Shown here: positions 1 to 11,037 of the stretch, piece by piece
How the letters are laid out: each line of letters starts with the position of its first letter
Numbering within the stretch: the stretch's first letter is position 1
Source: Centroberyx gerrardi
Taxonomy: Eukaryota; Chordata; Actinopteri; Beryciformes; Berycidae
Length of the DNA: 64,000 nucleotides
Direction: 5' to 3'
Assembly: GCF_048128805.1 (NCBI RefSeq)
Contig: NC_135999.1
Span: 23,707,659 to 23,771,658 of the forward strand
Notes under the pieces: model-generated
The model's database searches: none
What the model was told of the DNA's origin: nothing
Seen by the model: only the letters and a program-made list of their open reading frames with translations
Position numbers and translations under genes: made by a program

Positions 1-371
1 TGAAACAATCCGCGCTACTTCCGTGTTGGTCTACTGACGTCACCGGTCAACGCCCCGGAAACTTCCAAATATAGAGATGAAATCCCGTTTTGTAAACTGT
101 CCCGGTGTGTTTGTCCGTCGTCCTCGTTGTTAACCAAGGAAGTTTGATGGACTGGCGCAAGGAGGTTTGCCTTGATGTATAAACCCAGAGGACTGTCTAA
201 ACGGTTTAAACCACCAGTGTCAAGCACGCGCAGCTGGCTGAAGAGACTGACCCGCAAGGGGAAGAAGAAGGAGGAGGAGGAGAAGGAGAAGGAGATGGAG
301 AAGAAGGAGTCCACTTCCACCAGGGGCTCCAACAGATGCTTCAAGCGAACCTGAGCACATTGACACCTGTG

Positions 372-414
<43 letters not shown>

Positions 415-1640
415 AACCCCCCTACATCCATTTCCAACCCCTCACACACCCCAATAAAAGATATCAACCATGATATCATAATAATAATATACTGCCTGTA
501 TAGTATTTCTGTAGAGAATTGTAAGTTCCACTACAGTGTATGCAGAACTAAACTGTAACTAAACAGTTTATGGTTTTGCTATTTAAATGCTGTTAAAAAT
601 AGAACCTTCTCTCTCTCTAAAATTACATGAAACATATTTTTGGAAGCCTAAATCACATCAGGGTCTAGTGAAATGATGACACAACTATGACATACACTTA
701 ATTTCATTGCATTAAATCATGGTAAAAATTTAGAATGTAATAATATTCAGTAGCCAATTGGAAGACAATTTGCATAGAAATTGTCTCACTGTCATGTAAA
801 TGTACATGCACTCCATACATATATATATATATACTATATATATTTATTTATTAGCCCTGCCAAGGAGGCAATGTTTTCACCCCCGTCTGTGTTTGTTTGT
901 CCGTCCGTCTGTTAGCAGAATATCTCAAAAAGTTGGCCATGGATTTGCACAAAACTTGGTATGAAGGTTAGTTATGGGCCAAGGAAGAACTGATTAACTT
1001 TTCATGTTGATTGGCCAAAAGGGGGCGTGGTGGTGGGCGTGACATCATCACCAAAAGGTGCATAATTGCCTTGCGGGTGTTGTCAGAGGTCTGTGCTTTA
1101 CTGAGCACATTTTCTAGTTTTAAACTTTCCAGGTGGAGAGGTCAAAACCTTTGTCACTGAACTTTACATGGCGACATGATGCCATTCCTGATTGAAACAC
1201 TAACATTCATGTTCCCAAATCCCTCTTGGTTTCTTGAGCAAGTTCTCCTCAGAAACCAGGCTGCAGGGCACAGGATGTTGATGCACTCTAATTTTAAAGC
1301 AAATCCAGTTCATCCAGTTTGCAAATAGATGTTACTGTCGGGAGAGATTAGCTCTGAAATTAGATTAAAATTTAATTGAATCTGGAAGGCAAACAACACA
1401 CCCTGCCTCTCATCAGTCCTGCAGAATAATAAAAACACATTCATGTCAAATCTTGATAGAAGCTGGACTTTGTTCCTCCACAGTGGAGGCCGTCCCTGTG
1501 TCTCGCCCAAAGTCCAGGTCACACAGACAGGTTTCAGTATTGTGTGTGTGTGTGTGTGTGTTCGTGTTTTCCCCTCAGTCTCTGAACTCTGAAGGTATAC
1601 CTCCAGCTGTCCTGAGCTCTCTGCCTGTCTGAGCCGCAGA
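1..1640. other. left flank upstream of pla2g12b
   Basis: No gene can be assigned with confidence. A perfect CRE palindrome TGACGTCA lies at 35-42 in a GC-rich stretch that could be promoter or 5' sequence of a gene off the left edge. A short + strand ORF at 172-354 is basic and then Glu/Lys-rich and matches nothing I recognise; an AATAAA follows at about 453. A (CA)n run fills 374-412. A dispersed repeat lies at about 855-1119 and a (TG)n run at 1541-1561, just before the pla2g12b start. The rest is AT-rich and shows nothing further. Confidence 0.5.
855..1119 (+). repeat. dispersed fish repeat (short non-autonomous element)
   Basis: The segment opens with CCCTGCCAAGGAGG and has the phrases GTTTGTTTGTCCGTCCGTCTGTTAGCAG (split around 890-915), a block naming ACAAAACTTGGT near 953, and a tail ending TTTTCTAGTT near 1119. 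I recognise this order from a widespread fish/invertebrate interspersed repeat. The family name was not checked. Confidence 0.6.
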
Positions 1641-4600
1641 ATGACACATCACCGGGCCCGTCTTGCCCTCCTGGTCCTCCTGGGCCTGTTGGTCCACGAT
1701 GCTGCCGGTCAGGAGGCCGAAGCCCCAGCAGCAGCAGCAGCCGGTCAGGAGGGAGAGGAGGACACCGGGGACTGGGGCCTGAACTCCCTCCGGGGCAGCT
1801 TCGAGGCCGTCAACAGCTACTTTGACTCCATGCTGGAGCTAATGGGCGGAAAAGATGGAGTGTGCCAGTACCGCTGTCGATATGGTAAGTTAGTTGATTA
1901 AGTTGATGAGAGGTGAAGTTGCATTCTAGCTCTGTATCAGACTGATACTGATATTGGCCTGTCAGTGTCAGCCGTCTTCCCCTGACCACAGCTACATGAT
2001 AACAGTCAAAATCTGCAACGATCTTTTAGGTTTCTCCCTAACATTGATTAGGTGCGGTGGGTCACTCTGCCCACCTAAAAGAATTTCATTAGTTTGGGTT
2101 TTAAAGTGTTCCATGATCATCTAAATGATATTTCAGAGATTTTTCCACCCCACAAAGAGTACAACTCTGGGGGAAACACTGAATACTTGTATTTTTTTTG
2201 GTATGGTAATGTTCAACTTTAAAGATATTGAGTATCAGCACAGAATATTGGCTTTAGGCAGCTTCAGACCAAAAACATCAGTATTGGTATCGGCCTTCAA
2301 AAACCATATTGGTCGAACCTAAGTAAAGTCTAGTGTTTTGCTGTCCTGTAGACTTTAGGGCAGGGATTCCCAAACTTTTTCATGCCAATTTCACCCCCAT
2401 ATGGATACACTTTAGGCCACACACCACCATTAGATAAAGGCTTTGCGCAGGACCCATCTGTTAAGAGTTTTGTTGTCTACTGTCTGAGTGGGGAGAGTGA
2501 AACCTTTCATCAGAATCGTCATTCTCACATTCTCTTCCAATGTTAACTTCAAGTGAACAAAATAATATTGAAATTAAACAATTCCTCATTTGCTGAGGAC
2601 GGCCTGGAACACACTCAAGCCAAATTTGGGAACAACTGCTTTAGGGGAAATGTTAGGAAAAATAATTTCCCTTTGTTGAATTTCAAATTATCCATTGAGC
2701 ATACTGTTAATAAATTCAATGGATGATTTGTTCCGGTTCAACAGAGGGATTCATGTTCAGGGAGAAATTATCCATTGCATGTACTGTTAATAAACTGTCT
2801 GTTGTGGCTGATGATTTAATTAGTGATTGGGTTGCATTTCTTTGGGTAATTAGCCAATGCAAACATAATCAGAGGGATAAATCAAAGTAGTTACTGTCTG
2901 GAAATTACCTGTGTTGTTGTGCTTAATTTAAACCCATAATAGGGACGTAATTGGGATTTAGTCAGGCTGATATTGTAAATTCTTCTGCCACTTATCATCT
3001 TCGTTATCATGTAGGTGAGGGCCTGGAAATGGACTGTGACCCCGGGGTGATAGGATATCTTTCATGCAGTGATTAGAAACGGGTCAAATATCATCATGTG
3101 AACAGATATCCAGCAAAAACAGCAACCTTTGTTTCTTCATCTGCAAATATGGATTTATTTTTAAACTGACGTTATCAGGAAGAAAAGGTCTCTTGTCAGC
3201 TTTTCTTTTCTGGTAGCTTCATTTCCTGAAGCGTGCATTTGATGTGCTTTACTTTCCCTCTCAGGTAAAGCTCCTATTCCACGTCCGGACTACCAGATGC
3301 CAGAACCCGATGGGTGCAGCTCCTACTTTCTTGGCATTCCTGTTCCAAACGGAGTATGTATCTTCTATCCATCTGAGACCAATTCCTGTAGAGTTATGAT
3401 ACTTGGAAATCAAAGTGATTCCAATTAAAAAGCTGAATCTGCACTCCTACGGATGTAAGAGCAAGTATTACACACATAAAAAAGAAAGTGAAGGAAAGCT
3501 TTACTCTTTCATTTTCCCCCACTGGTCTGCAGGCTACTGCTGCAGATTTCACAGAAAGCATGCTGCCTCTTAGATATAAAGTTAAAAAGTTAAAAATGAA
3601 AGTATAAAGTATGTTTCAAGAAATCCAGGCATCCAAAAACAATTCATTTGTTTTGAAATAAAAATGTCTTCCTGACCATTCAATATTTAAAAGACATTAA
3701 AAGATATTAAAACAAATGAAAAGATATTGAAGATTGGCACAAAATATTGGCTATTGACAAGTGACCTCTGCACAGCTTGGGTTTCTTCTAGATGCTGGAA
3801 AAATACAGAAACATAGTCCATAGACGGTTAGATTTTCCAAAACGAATCGGTCTATTAGTATTGCACACACTCGCATGCAAACACACTGATCACCTTTGTC
3901 CTGTGCCAGATGGAAATGGGCATCCCTGCCATGACAAAGTGCTGCAATCAGCTGGACATGTGTTACGACACCTGCGGCTCCAACAAGTACCGCTGCGACT
4001 CCAAGTTCCGCTGGTGCCTGCACAGCATCTGCTCCGACCTCAAGAAGAGCCTGGGCTTTGTGTCCAAAGTTGAAGGTTGGTATAAGCTATAAGAGGTATT
4101 GTCGTCTACTGTTGGCCACTACAGCAGTTTGGGGTTAAAGATGATGACAACCCAGTTTAAAAATGTGCCCTTTTTATTTAGTATCACTCGTGTATACTGT
4201 CTTCATCATCCACCAAGATTTGAGCTTTGTTAAAATTCAATAACTGTAATAAAATGAAGCATGTTTTGGGGCATTTTCTACTGTGATAGAATTCGGAGGG
4301 CTTGCCCGTAGGTTGTGGCCGTGACCTGAGTTGACCGACACGCCTGTTCAAACTCAACATGTGGCAGCTGAAAATGAGGTCATGTTTTGATAGGATTGCC
4401 CCCCCTTCCCTTGTTACGTAAGAAAGTTATTTTTTAATCCCGCCCCACTAAAAATGGATGCTGGGGTCGGGGAAATTCAAACAGGTTTCTCACAGCATAG
4501 AAATGATTTCAGATTCTCCGAGTTTAGTGATGTTTTCCGCACCCCTGGATGATGAAAACAACCATTTTAGTAACAAATTGCATATTTTAGTTGGCTATCT

Positions 4601-5133
4601 CTTTAAGTGCTCAAGGGCACCTCGGCAGTAGTCATTCATTTTCTCCGCTGGTCTGTGGATTCGAACCAGTGACCTTTCAATCACAAGCCTGCTTCTCTAA
4701 CCTGTTTCACAGAAAGCATATCTCCTCTTATTTTTATGAATGCTTCCTTTAATTAAACCATAAAGTCAGTTTGAAGACATCCAGGCATCCAAAAAAACAA
4801 TTCATTTGTCTTGGAAAAAAAGAATCCTGATCATTCAATAATACTATGATATACGGTATATCATAATTCTTTGGCAAGTAATTTACACATGTACAACTTT
4901 TAAATGAACTGTGAATAAATATAAAATGACAAGTTATACTCTCAAAAAACATAAGTTTCTCATGTACATACTGTTCTATGTTTTGACTCGTTCCTGTCTG
5001 TCTGTGTCTGTCAGCATGTGAAACAGTAGCAGACACCCTGTTCAACACAGTGTGGACTCTCGGCTGCAGACCCTACATGAACAGCCAGAGGGCAGCCTGC
5101 TTTTGTGAAGGAGAGGAGAAGGATGAACTTTAA
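1641..5133 (+). CDS. pla2g12b: group XIIB secretory phospholipase A2-like protein (catalytically inactive)
   Basis: Four coding exons: 1641-1884, 3265-3353, 3910-4075 and 5015-5133, all with GT-AG borders and matching phases (1, 0, 1), giving 205 residues. Residues 1-23 form a hydrophobic signal peptide. The mature part carries VCQYRCRYG (Ca-loop region), then [13 protein letters not shown], where the usual catalytic His of CCxxHD is Leu126, and a Cys-rich tail ending EEKDEL. The Leu substitution and the [19 protein letters not shown] block separate it from PLA2G12A. Known for the family: PLA2G12B lacks phospholipase activity and acts in the ER of liver and gut in triglyceride-rich lipoprotein expansion and secretion. 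The C-terminal KDEL fits ER-lumen residence. Introns 1-3 hold transposon debris. It is convergent with gene A downstream. The start ATG follows a short 5' leader and is the only in-frame Met before the signal peptide. Confidence 0.95.
2353..2646. mobile_element. non-autonomous hAT element with 8-bp target-site duplication
   Basis: The element 2361-2638 lies in pla2g12b intron 1. It begins CAGGGATTCCCAAA and ends with the degenerate inverse TTTGGGAACAACTG. It is flanked by identical 8-bp copies CTTTAGGG at 2353-2360 and 2639-2646, the signature of hAT insertion. At about 278 bp it has no transposase ORF. Confidence 0.85.
3510..3690. repeat. SINE-linked repeat, copy 1 (pla2g12b intron 2)
   Basis: This shares with 4640-4840 a stretch reading TTTCACAGAAAGCAT, then CCAGGCATCCAAAAA and AACAATTCATTTG, then CATTCAATA. 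It is the shorter and more diverged of the two copies; the tRNA-like part seen in the other copy is mostly lost here. Confidence 0.6.
4605..4840 (-). repeat. tRNA-derived SINE fragment plus shared repeat, copy 2 (pla2g12b intron 3)
   Basis: Read on the - strand, GGTTCGAATCC (a Pol III B box) sits at about 4656-4667, preceded by GTTAGAGAAGCAGGC and followed by the fish SINE phrase GAGGTGCCCTTGAGCA. No complete cloverleaf can be drawn, so this is a SINE and not a tRNA gene. The adjacent 4705-4840 block is the second copy of the repeat seen in intron 2. Confidence 0.65.
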
Positions 5134-6162
5134 AGAACACACCACCCTCCTGTTTATTATGAAGAAATACAGGCTGGAGCAACATGTGAACTGTGCTGCT
5201 TTGGATCATTAGGGTGTTACAAGAGACTGCTGTGTGACCACTTTTGTAATTTATTTGTAAGTTCTTGCTCTGGTTTTGTTCAAAGCCATTATTTTACTCT
5301 AGTAAAAAAGTAAAAAAAAAAAGTTGGATGTTATTGTTTGAGGTTAAACTGCACATTGTATTGCAATCCAAAGTTGTATTTGCTCATTTCACTTTGTGGT
5401 ATGAAAATGTTATCTCCAACATGGAATCTGGACATAAATTTGTCTTACAAATCTTTTGACTACATCTCATCCGAATCAATTTTCTGTCTCCATACAAACT
5501 TCAAATTTGTGCATAAAATGATTCTACAGTTAAATTCAACTGAACATATTTCCTCAATGCCACTGACGATATGAAAAAAAAAGTAATAACTGAGATAAAC
5601 TACTATTTTAGATTAACAAAAAGCACGATACACCACTCAGGATCATACTGAGTGTTTGGCTCACCTGCACATGACTTGCATATGTTTCTTACTCAAACAG
5701 TGTGGAAACAACCATTACAAGGTGAAATAGGAATAAGTATGACCTAATCATTTTCACAAGCTTAAGCCTTTAAGATAAAAAACAAAAACAAAGTCTTTCA
5801 TCAACAAAGATGACTGAGAGCATAAAAAAATATTTGTTTAGTCAAATTTATGTTGTACCAAGAGAAAAAGGTTGAATAGAAACAGGAGAGTTTACAAGTT
5901 TACAAAGTCACAGAGTGGTGATTTTTTTTACAGAAATATAGAGCTGAAAGGAGTAAAACTTGTACTCTTCAACATGTCTTTTAACACAAAACTAGCAATA
6001 AAATATTGCACTATAATCTTTAAAAAAAAACAAAAAAAAAAAACATAACTTATTGTTCGATGAGAAATTACAGAATGATTCAGTACAAATCTTGAGATAT
6101 TTTACTCAAATAAGTGGTGGTCCTGTAACACTGTATGAATCTCTGAGACCGATGTTAAATCA
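5134..6162. other. convergent intergenic region, pla2g12b and gene A 3' ends
   Basis: AT-rich sequence between the pla2g12b stop and the 3' end of gene A. It holds the pla2g12b 3' UTR. A possible poly(A) signal AATAAA lies at 5997-6002, about 860 bases past the stop; no nearer canonical signal is seen. No coding feature is seen on either strand. Confidence 0.5.
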
Positions 6163-6249
6163 TTAGTGTAAGTCAACAAAGTCCATGTGATCCTTACGGG
6201 CTCGCAGCAGATTCAAATTAAAGATGAGGTCATGACGCTCTTCGCAGAT
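6163..6249 (-). other. coding-like terminal exon of gene A in an alternative frame
   Basis: The - strand acceptor TTTCAACAG is followed by a 29-codon open frame beginning ICEERHDLIF and ending DFVDLH before TAA at 6163-6165. It is phase 0 and would join the donor at 6708 (TGGAAA then GTAAGT). It fits the frame of SRKLPDLKDWK in 6709-6767, not the frame that continues directly from exon 3. Either gene A uses an alternative donor or acceptor, or the locus has a frameshift. Confidence 0.5.
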
Positions 6250-6719
6250 CTGTTGAAAGGGAAGAAACTTGATAAATGTGACCAAGTGACAAATCACTCA
6301 ATCTCCATTTGCTTACTAATTTCCACCGAAATCAATGTACAGTCCAAAAAGAGTTCTATTCTAAAACACTATATCAATTTCAGAAATTTCTATTTTATCA
6401 TATGTGAGGTTCGTTCCATATCTCTACAATATAGAAGGTCCAGTCTGTAAAATGTTCATTTTGTCAATCGAGGAGTTAAGTTACCTTCCATCCTGTGGAA
6501 AGTACCAGATTAAAAATGTTGTGCTGTCACTCCATTTTTACTAATTTCAAAAGATAGATATCTCATTTTGGAACAACACTCTATATCTATCTGGAATTAG
6601 GCTACTCTCAGGTTGGGATTCAAAAGGTGTGTATTTTAACAAATTGACCAAGGTCCAATTTCATATACGCATACATACATAGACATACAACGATGACTAC
6701 TTACTTACTTTCCAGTCTT

Positions 6720-9700
6720 TCAGGTCAGGGAGTTTTCGGCTGGCTTTGTGACTCTTTGCTTCATCATCTGGTTAAACGCTTCAAGCTAAAAATTTGTGGT
6801 TGCAAAAGGTAAAAAAAAAAGAACGTCTTGAATTCATTTTGATTCATACAGATATAAAAACAACATTTATGAGCAGTGAGAAATCAGATGGACTGGTAAA
6901 CTGCTGAAACCTATGACTGAAACTGGTTAACCACTATTACCACCTACCTTTTTCTTCAAGTTTGCCTTTATTTCCTCCTCCGTCGGCTGCCTTTTGCCTT
7001 GTTCTTTTCCTTCCTCTGAGCGCTGCGTTTCTGCATCGGCGTCAACAGGCGCCCGTGGAACCCCCACTCTCACCGAGGCGACCGGCTTTGCACACGTCTC
7101 CGTTTTTCTGATGCCGTCTCTCTTCACTTCCCTCATCAGGCGACGCCTTTCGTTGCACCTTTGGCGGCTCATCTTCTTCCTCTGGCTCTTTGGGGTTGTG
7201 AGTTGTATCAGACAGCGTTGGTTATTTGTAGCCTTCGTACTGACGACCTGCAGGCAGCGAGGGCCCAGCTGCACTCCGTTTTGGCCCTCGCTCTCCGACA
7301 GGTCTGGGTTCAACAGCAAGTGAGCGTCTTCAAGCGAGAAGCTGTCAGAGGGGGGAGGATAAGGGTAAACCATGCCGGGTGTAGCTGCAGAAAAGTGATG
7401 CGAGGGATTCTGTGGGTAGCGATACCCACTGGGACACTGGGAGGGGGGCGTGGCACCGTGAGTGTATGTCCAGGTTGAGTTGGTAGCACCATTATAAGCA
7501 CCACTGTAGTGGGCAGTGTACTGAGAGTATTGGGATGAATTGTATTCTGGCAAAGCACCCAGAGCAGCAGGGTGTGAGGAGGGATATGTTGGCTCTTTTG
7601 GATACGGTTGGTGAGCAGGAGAGCTTTCTCTGGAGTGTTTTCTGTCCACGTCTCTGTCCCTGCGCCTCTGAGCTTGTTTTCGGTCCCTCTCTCCATCTAT
7701 TTCCGTCTCTGTCTCTTTATCTCTGCTTCTCTCTCTCGAGTGGCCGCATTCGGACATTTTCCTTGGTTCTCTGCTGTCCCTGGACTCTCTGCCGGGGGAG
7801 CGCTGCCGGCGAGGGGGGCTAGGACTGAAGCTGCCGGAGATCGACGTGGAGGAAGAGGAATTCCTGTGGTGTCTGTGGAAACTCTGCTGACTCTCTCTCT
7901 CCCCTCTGCTGTCCGCCCTCTGACTGTCGTCATGCTTCCTCCCGTACAACCTCTCCTGAGTCCGGTCTGCTAGTTTGCTCATCTCCTCCACCTCCAGGCT
8001 CAACCCCAGAGTCTTAAGAATGTTCTGGAGCTGTTTGTGTTGCTGCTCCTCCACCCTTGGTTTCTCCTCCTCCACCGCTGGGGGAGACTTTGATCTACTG
8101 CTAGAGCCAAAATGGCGGTCGCCTCTATCATTCCTCTGGACACGCTTCTCATCAGGCAGGGAGGGTCTTTCTCTGTGGGATCCCTCCCGGCTGGGCGGTT
8201 CGGTCCTCCTCTCTCCACTGTTGGACCGACTGTGGTCCAGCTGCAGAGCTCCGCTGTGCGATCCCCGGCTCTCACTCCTGTAGGGAACATCTGGCTTGTT
8301 CTCCAAAACAGGGGGCTGAACATTCAAGAGCTCCCCACCCACAGGAAGATCCTCGCTGTCGTCATTGACAATCCTGCTGAGCAGGTTGATGTCCACTCCT
8401 TTGTTAAGCACACTGAGGAACCGCTGGAAACCGTCGATGACCGTGTTCTCCTCTGGGACTGCTGGTGTTGGGCTTTGGCTGGGAGGAAGAGGTTTAACTT
8501 CAGGGACCTGGGAAAGGGCAGATGTAAGGAGACATCACTGACTGTTTGGTGTAGAGAGTGAGCGATGCATCACACATTAAGTCGTGAAAACACTGAGCTA
8601 GTGGCATCAAGACAGGACACATTTTTTCATAGTTTGACTAATGACCATCAAGTATAGAGCATCAGCTTAAGTTGAGATCTTTTTTCATCCACTTCTTGTA
8701 CAAGATTCTACCAAATGAGGATTATATTGAATTATGTTATTATATACAGAATTGAGAGAATATTCAATAAGAAGTAATTTTTAGTAAGTTGTCAAGAGTT
8801 CTTACTCTGGATTGCAGCCCATGAAATCAATAGCCTCTTGATTTTTTTAAACTTTACAGTTTATTTTCTAAAAAGATAATCTTTGCGCAACCGTTTGTAT
8901 GTGCCAGGTGCGTTAGAGGGGAAAGATAAAATCAAAATCTGTAGACTCCCACACACTGCCTTCACTTACAAGGGTTTTATTTCAAGACACAACGTTTCCC
9001 TGACGAAGGTCACTTGACCAAAACAGTGTGTCTTGAAATAAAACCTTCGTAAGTGAAGACAGTGTGCAGGAGTCTACAGATTTTGATTTTACAGGTAAGC
9101 TGTTAACTGTTAACTGTACTGTCCAATATGATGAAAGCACACTTAAATAAGCCCCAACAGCAAACACTTTAACTATGTAATGTTGCATATTGATTAGAAT
9201 ACAAATTATGGATCTTGTGTGGCACTACTATACTACCTTGTATAATAGCTAAGAGATGGTTTGATTGGGTTGTGGTGTGGCGTTTATCATACAAAAAAGT
9301 TACAAACCTCCCCATTTGATGCCGATACACAGGGAATACCAAGTCTCTGCCTCATTAGTGCCTTCACTCTGAGCTTCAGGGGATGGTCCTCCACCCACAG
9401 ACCATCTTTGCTGGCCACTTTGGATGACTGGAGCAGAGTGTGTGGAAGATCAAACGAAGGGGAATGGACCTGGGCAGAAAGAAGGGTATATATAAGTAAA
9501 ATATATAATTTGTGAGTGCAGTTGGCTTACGCACGCTGAAAAGAACGTGGAGCAGGGCACGTACACTCCAGACATCTTTTACAGATTTAAGAATCTGAAA
9601 GAAAAATATATTCCTGAAGAAAGCCAATGTCCCAAAATGTCTATGGATGTGTGTAATCAATCAATCAATCTACCACTCACCTTTGCGGGAAAGCCAAGAG

Positions 9701-10289
9701 GACGCCTTTGCTGCAAAATAACATTCACCCTGTCTTTCAGAGTTGCGCCTTTGCAAACAGCCGACTGTTTACTATAGGAAAAGCCTGCTTCCTTTTCTTC
9801 TCTTAACTGTATAGAGGGTTCATTTGTGTTCATAGATGTGTCAGCTTTGCCATGTGCGAAATCCTCTCCTTCATCTTCTGTAAACGTCCGATATGATGGT
9901 GGATTTTTCTTTAAGAACGGCTCAACTTTTTTCATAGCAATGGCAGCTCTCTTGAGCATAATCTGCTCCTCAATCTCCTGAAGCTGCCTCCTCTTCCTCG
10001 CCAGCTCCTGATCCTCCTCGCTCATTTCCACCGGCTCTCCGTCTGGGTCCATGAAGGCACCATACTCCTCCTGACTGTACAGGTTATGGGAGGAGGGACT
10101 GTGGTGCTCCCATTCCTCATTAGTCCCCATGCTGGTATGCGGTTCTTCAAGGGTGTAACGGCAGTAAGGGTCCCTATCGCTGTTAGTTCTTGAGACATTC
10201 CCCGTGTTTTGGTCAACACCGCTCCACTGTTTTGGCTCCAGGTCTCTCCGCTGTCTCCGCTGAATGTGTTCCCATTCAAGTGGATTCAT
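6720..10289 (-). CDS. ZNF318-like RS-rich protein, gene A (tandem paralogue)
   Basis: Four coding exons on the - strand: 9681-10289, 9308-9469, 6948-8507 and 6720-6785. All borders are phase 0, giving about 798 residues. Exon 1 has a glutamate-rich predicted coiled coil. Exon 3 holds FQRFLSVLNKGVDI (from about residue 284), a long Arg/Ser/Asp-rich segment, the block LKTLGLSLEVEEMSKLADRT followed by QERLYGRK (about 417-448), a Tyr/Pro/Ser-rich stretch and RCLQVV. The LKTLGL...RTQERLYG block resembles the LKTIGLDI...RTQERLHG block of vertebrate ZNF318, which suggests a nuclear co-regulator or RNA-linked role. No zinc finger is seen in the window. The last exon has two competing frames: the phase-0 frame stops at 6720, while another frame runs into a coding-like exon at 6163-6249. 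A 5' noncoding acceptor is at 10333. Gene B, 3 kb upstream, is its paralogue. Confidence 0.8.
8928..9090. repeat. long imperfect palindrome (MITE-like) in gene A intron 2
   Basis: The left arm starting AAAATCAAAATCTGTAGACT at 8928 is the reverse complement of the right arm ending AGTCTACAGATTTTGATTTT at 9090. The arms pair over most of about 75 bp around a centre near 9009, with a few mismatches. The central GACGAAGGTCACTTGACC is itself partly self-complementary. Confidence 0.85.
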
Positions 10290-11037
10290 TGTTTACCCAA
10301 TTTTCCTTGTAGTTTATGAATCTGTGGACTCCCTGCAGATTAGAGAGAGTGTAATGTTAGAGGAATGCATTGAGGGTTACACCAGATTTTGTCCTTGGCT
10401 GCATAACTTAATATGAGCAGTAAACTAACATTATACTCCTTTACTTTATAGAAATATATGGTCCACTGTCTATTGAATACTTGAATATTTCATGTTCATA
10501 ATCACAAATGTTACATGTTGACTACTAGACACCAGATCCAGATTTGAGTAAGTGCATTTACAGTTATACCATTAGCTAACGTTAGGGCTGCGGCTAAAGT
10601 AGAATATTAACGCTAAAAACAAAACGTAACAGACATTTAATATGACTGATTTAGCCATGGTCATCTCCAACTCGACTTCACAGACAACGAAACTAACTAA
10701 ACCCAGTGTTTAGACAGCTAACGGTGACAGCTAACAGTTATATTGTTTACCTACTGAAGCTGGTCAGATGACCTCTTCTTCAGTCACATCTCGGACGGAA
10801 AAAAATATGATTTCAAGGCTGTAACGTTAGATAACAGTTTCAGACGACTGGCAAACACGCCGTGCTTAGGATGTAAAATTGCAAAACTGAGCTTGGATGA
10901 GTTTCAGCAGAAAGGACAACCGTGAATGAAAAAATATAGCTGGAGTTAGCTAACACAGCGGCCAAAAATATACTCTTTAAATGCTTCGGTGGTGTTCAAA
11001 ATGGATATTGGCGCTGTGTGTTAGCGCCATCTACTGG
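10290..11037 (-). promoter_or_regulatory. gene A 5' leader and presumed promoter region
   Basis: A splice acceptor TAATCTGCAG ends at 10333, giving a short leader 10290-10332 before the ATG. A likely upstream noncoding exon ends at a donor near 10755 (CAGTAG then GTAAAC on the - strand). The 10560-10850 stretch has repeated TAACGTTAG motifs. A CTCF-like CCAGTAGATGGCGC lies on the - strand at 11024-11037. The transcription start is inferred, not seen. Confidence 0.4.

Noticed and set aside
15-479. 154-codon - strand ORF with (CV)n repeat residues
   Set aside because: It is the translation of the (CA)n tract with low-complexity flanks and has no domain or splice support.
4605-4705. tRNA gene on the - strand
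   Set aside because: Only a B box is clear; the acceptor stem, A box and anticodon arm cannot be paired, and SINE-specific sequence follows.
7310-7973. ORFs on both strands inside gene A exon 3
   Set aside because: They are frame shadows of the Arg/Ser-rich exon, which is supported by phase-matched splice sites and its paralogue.
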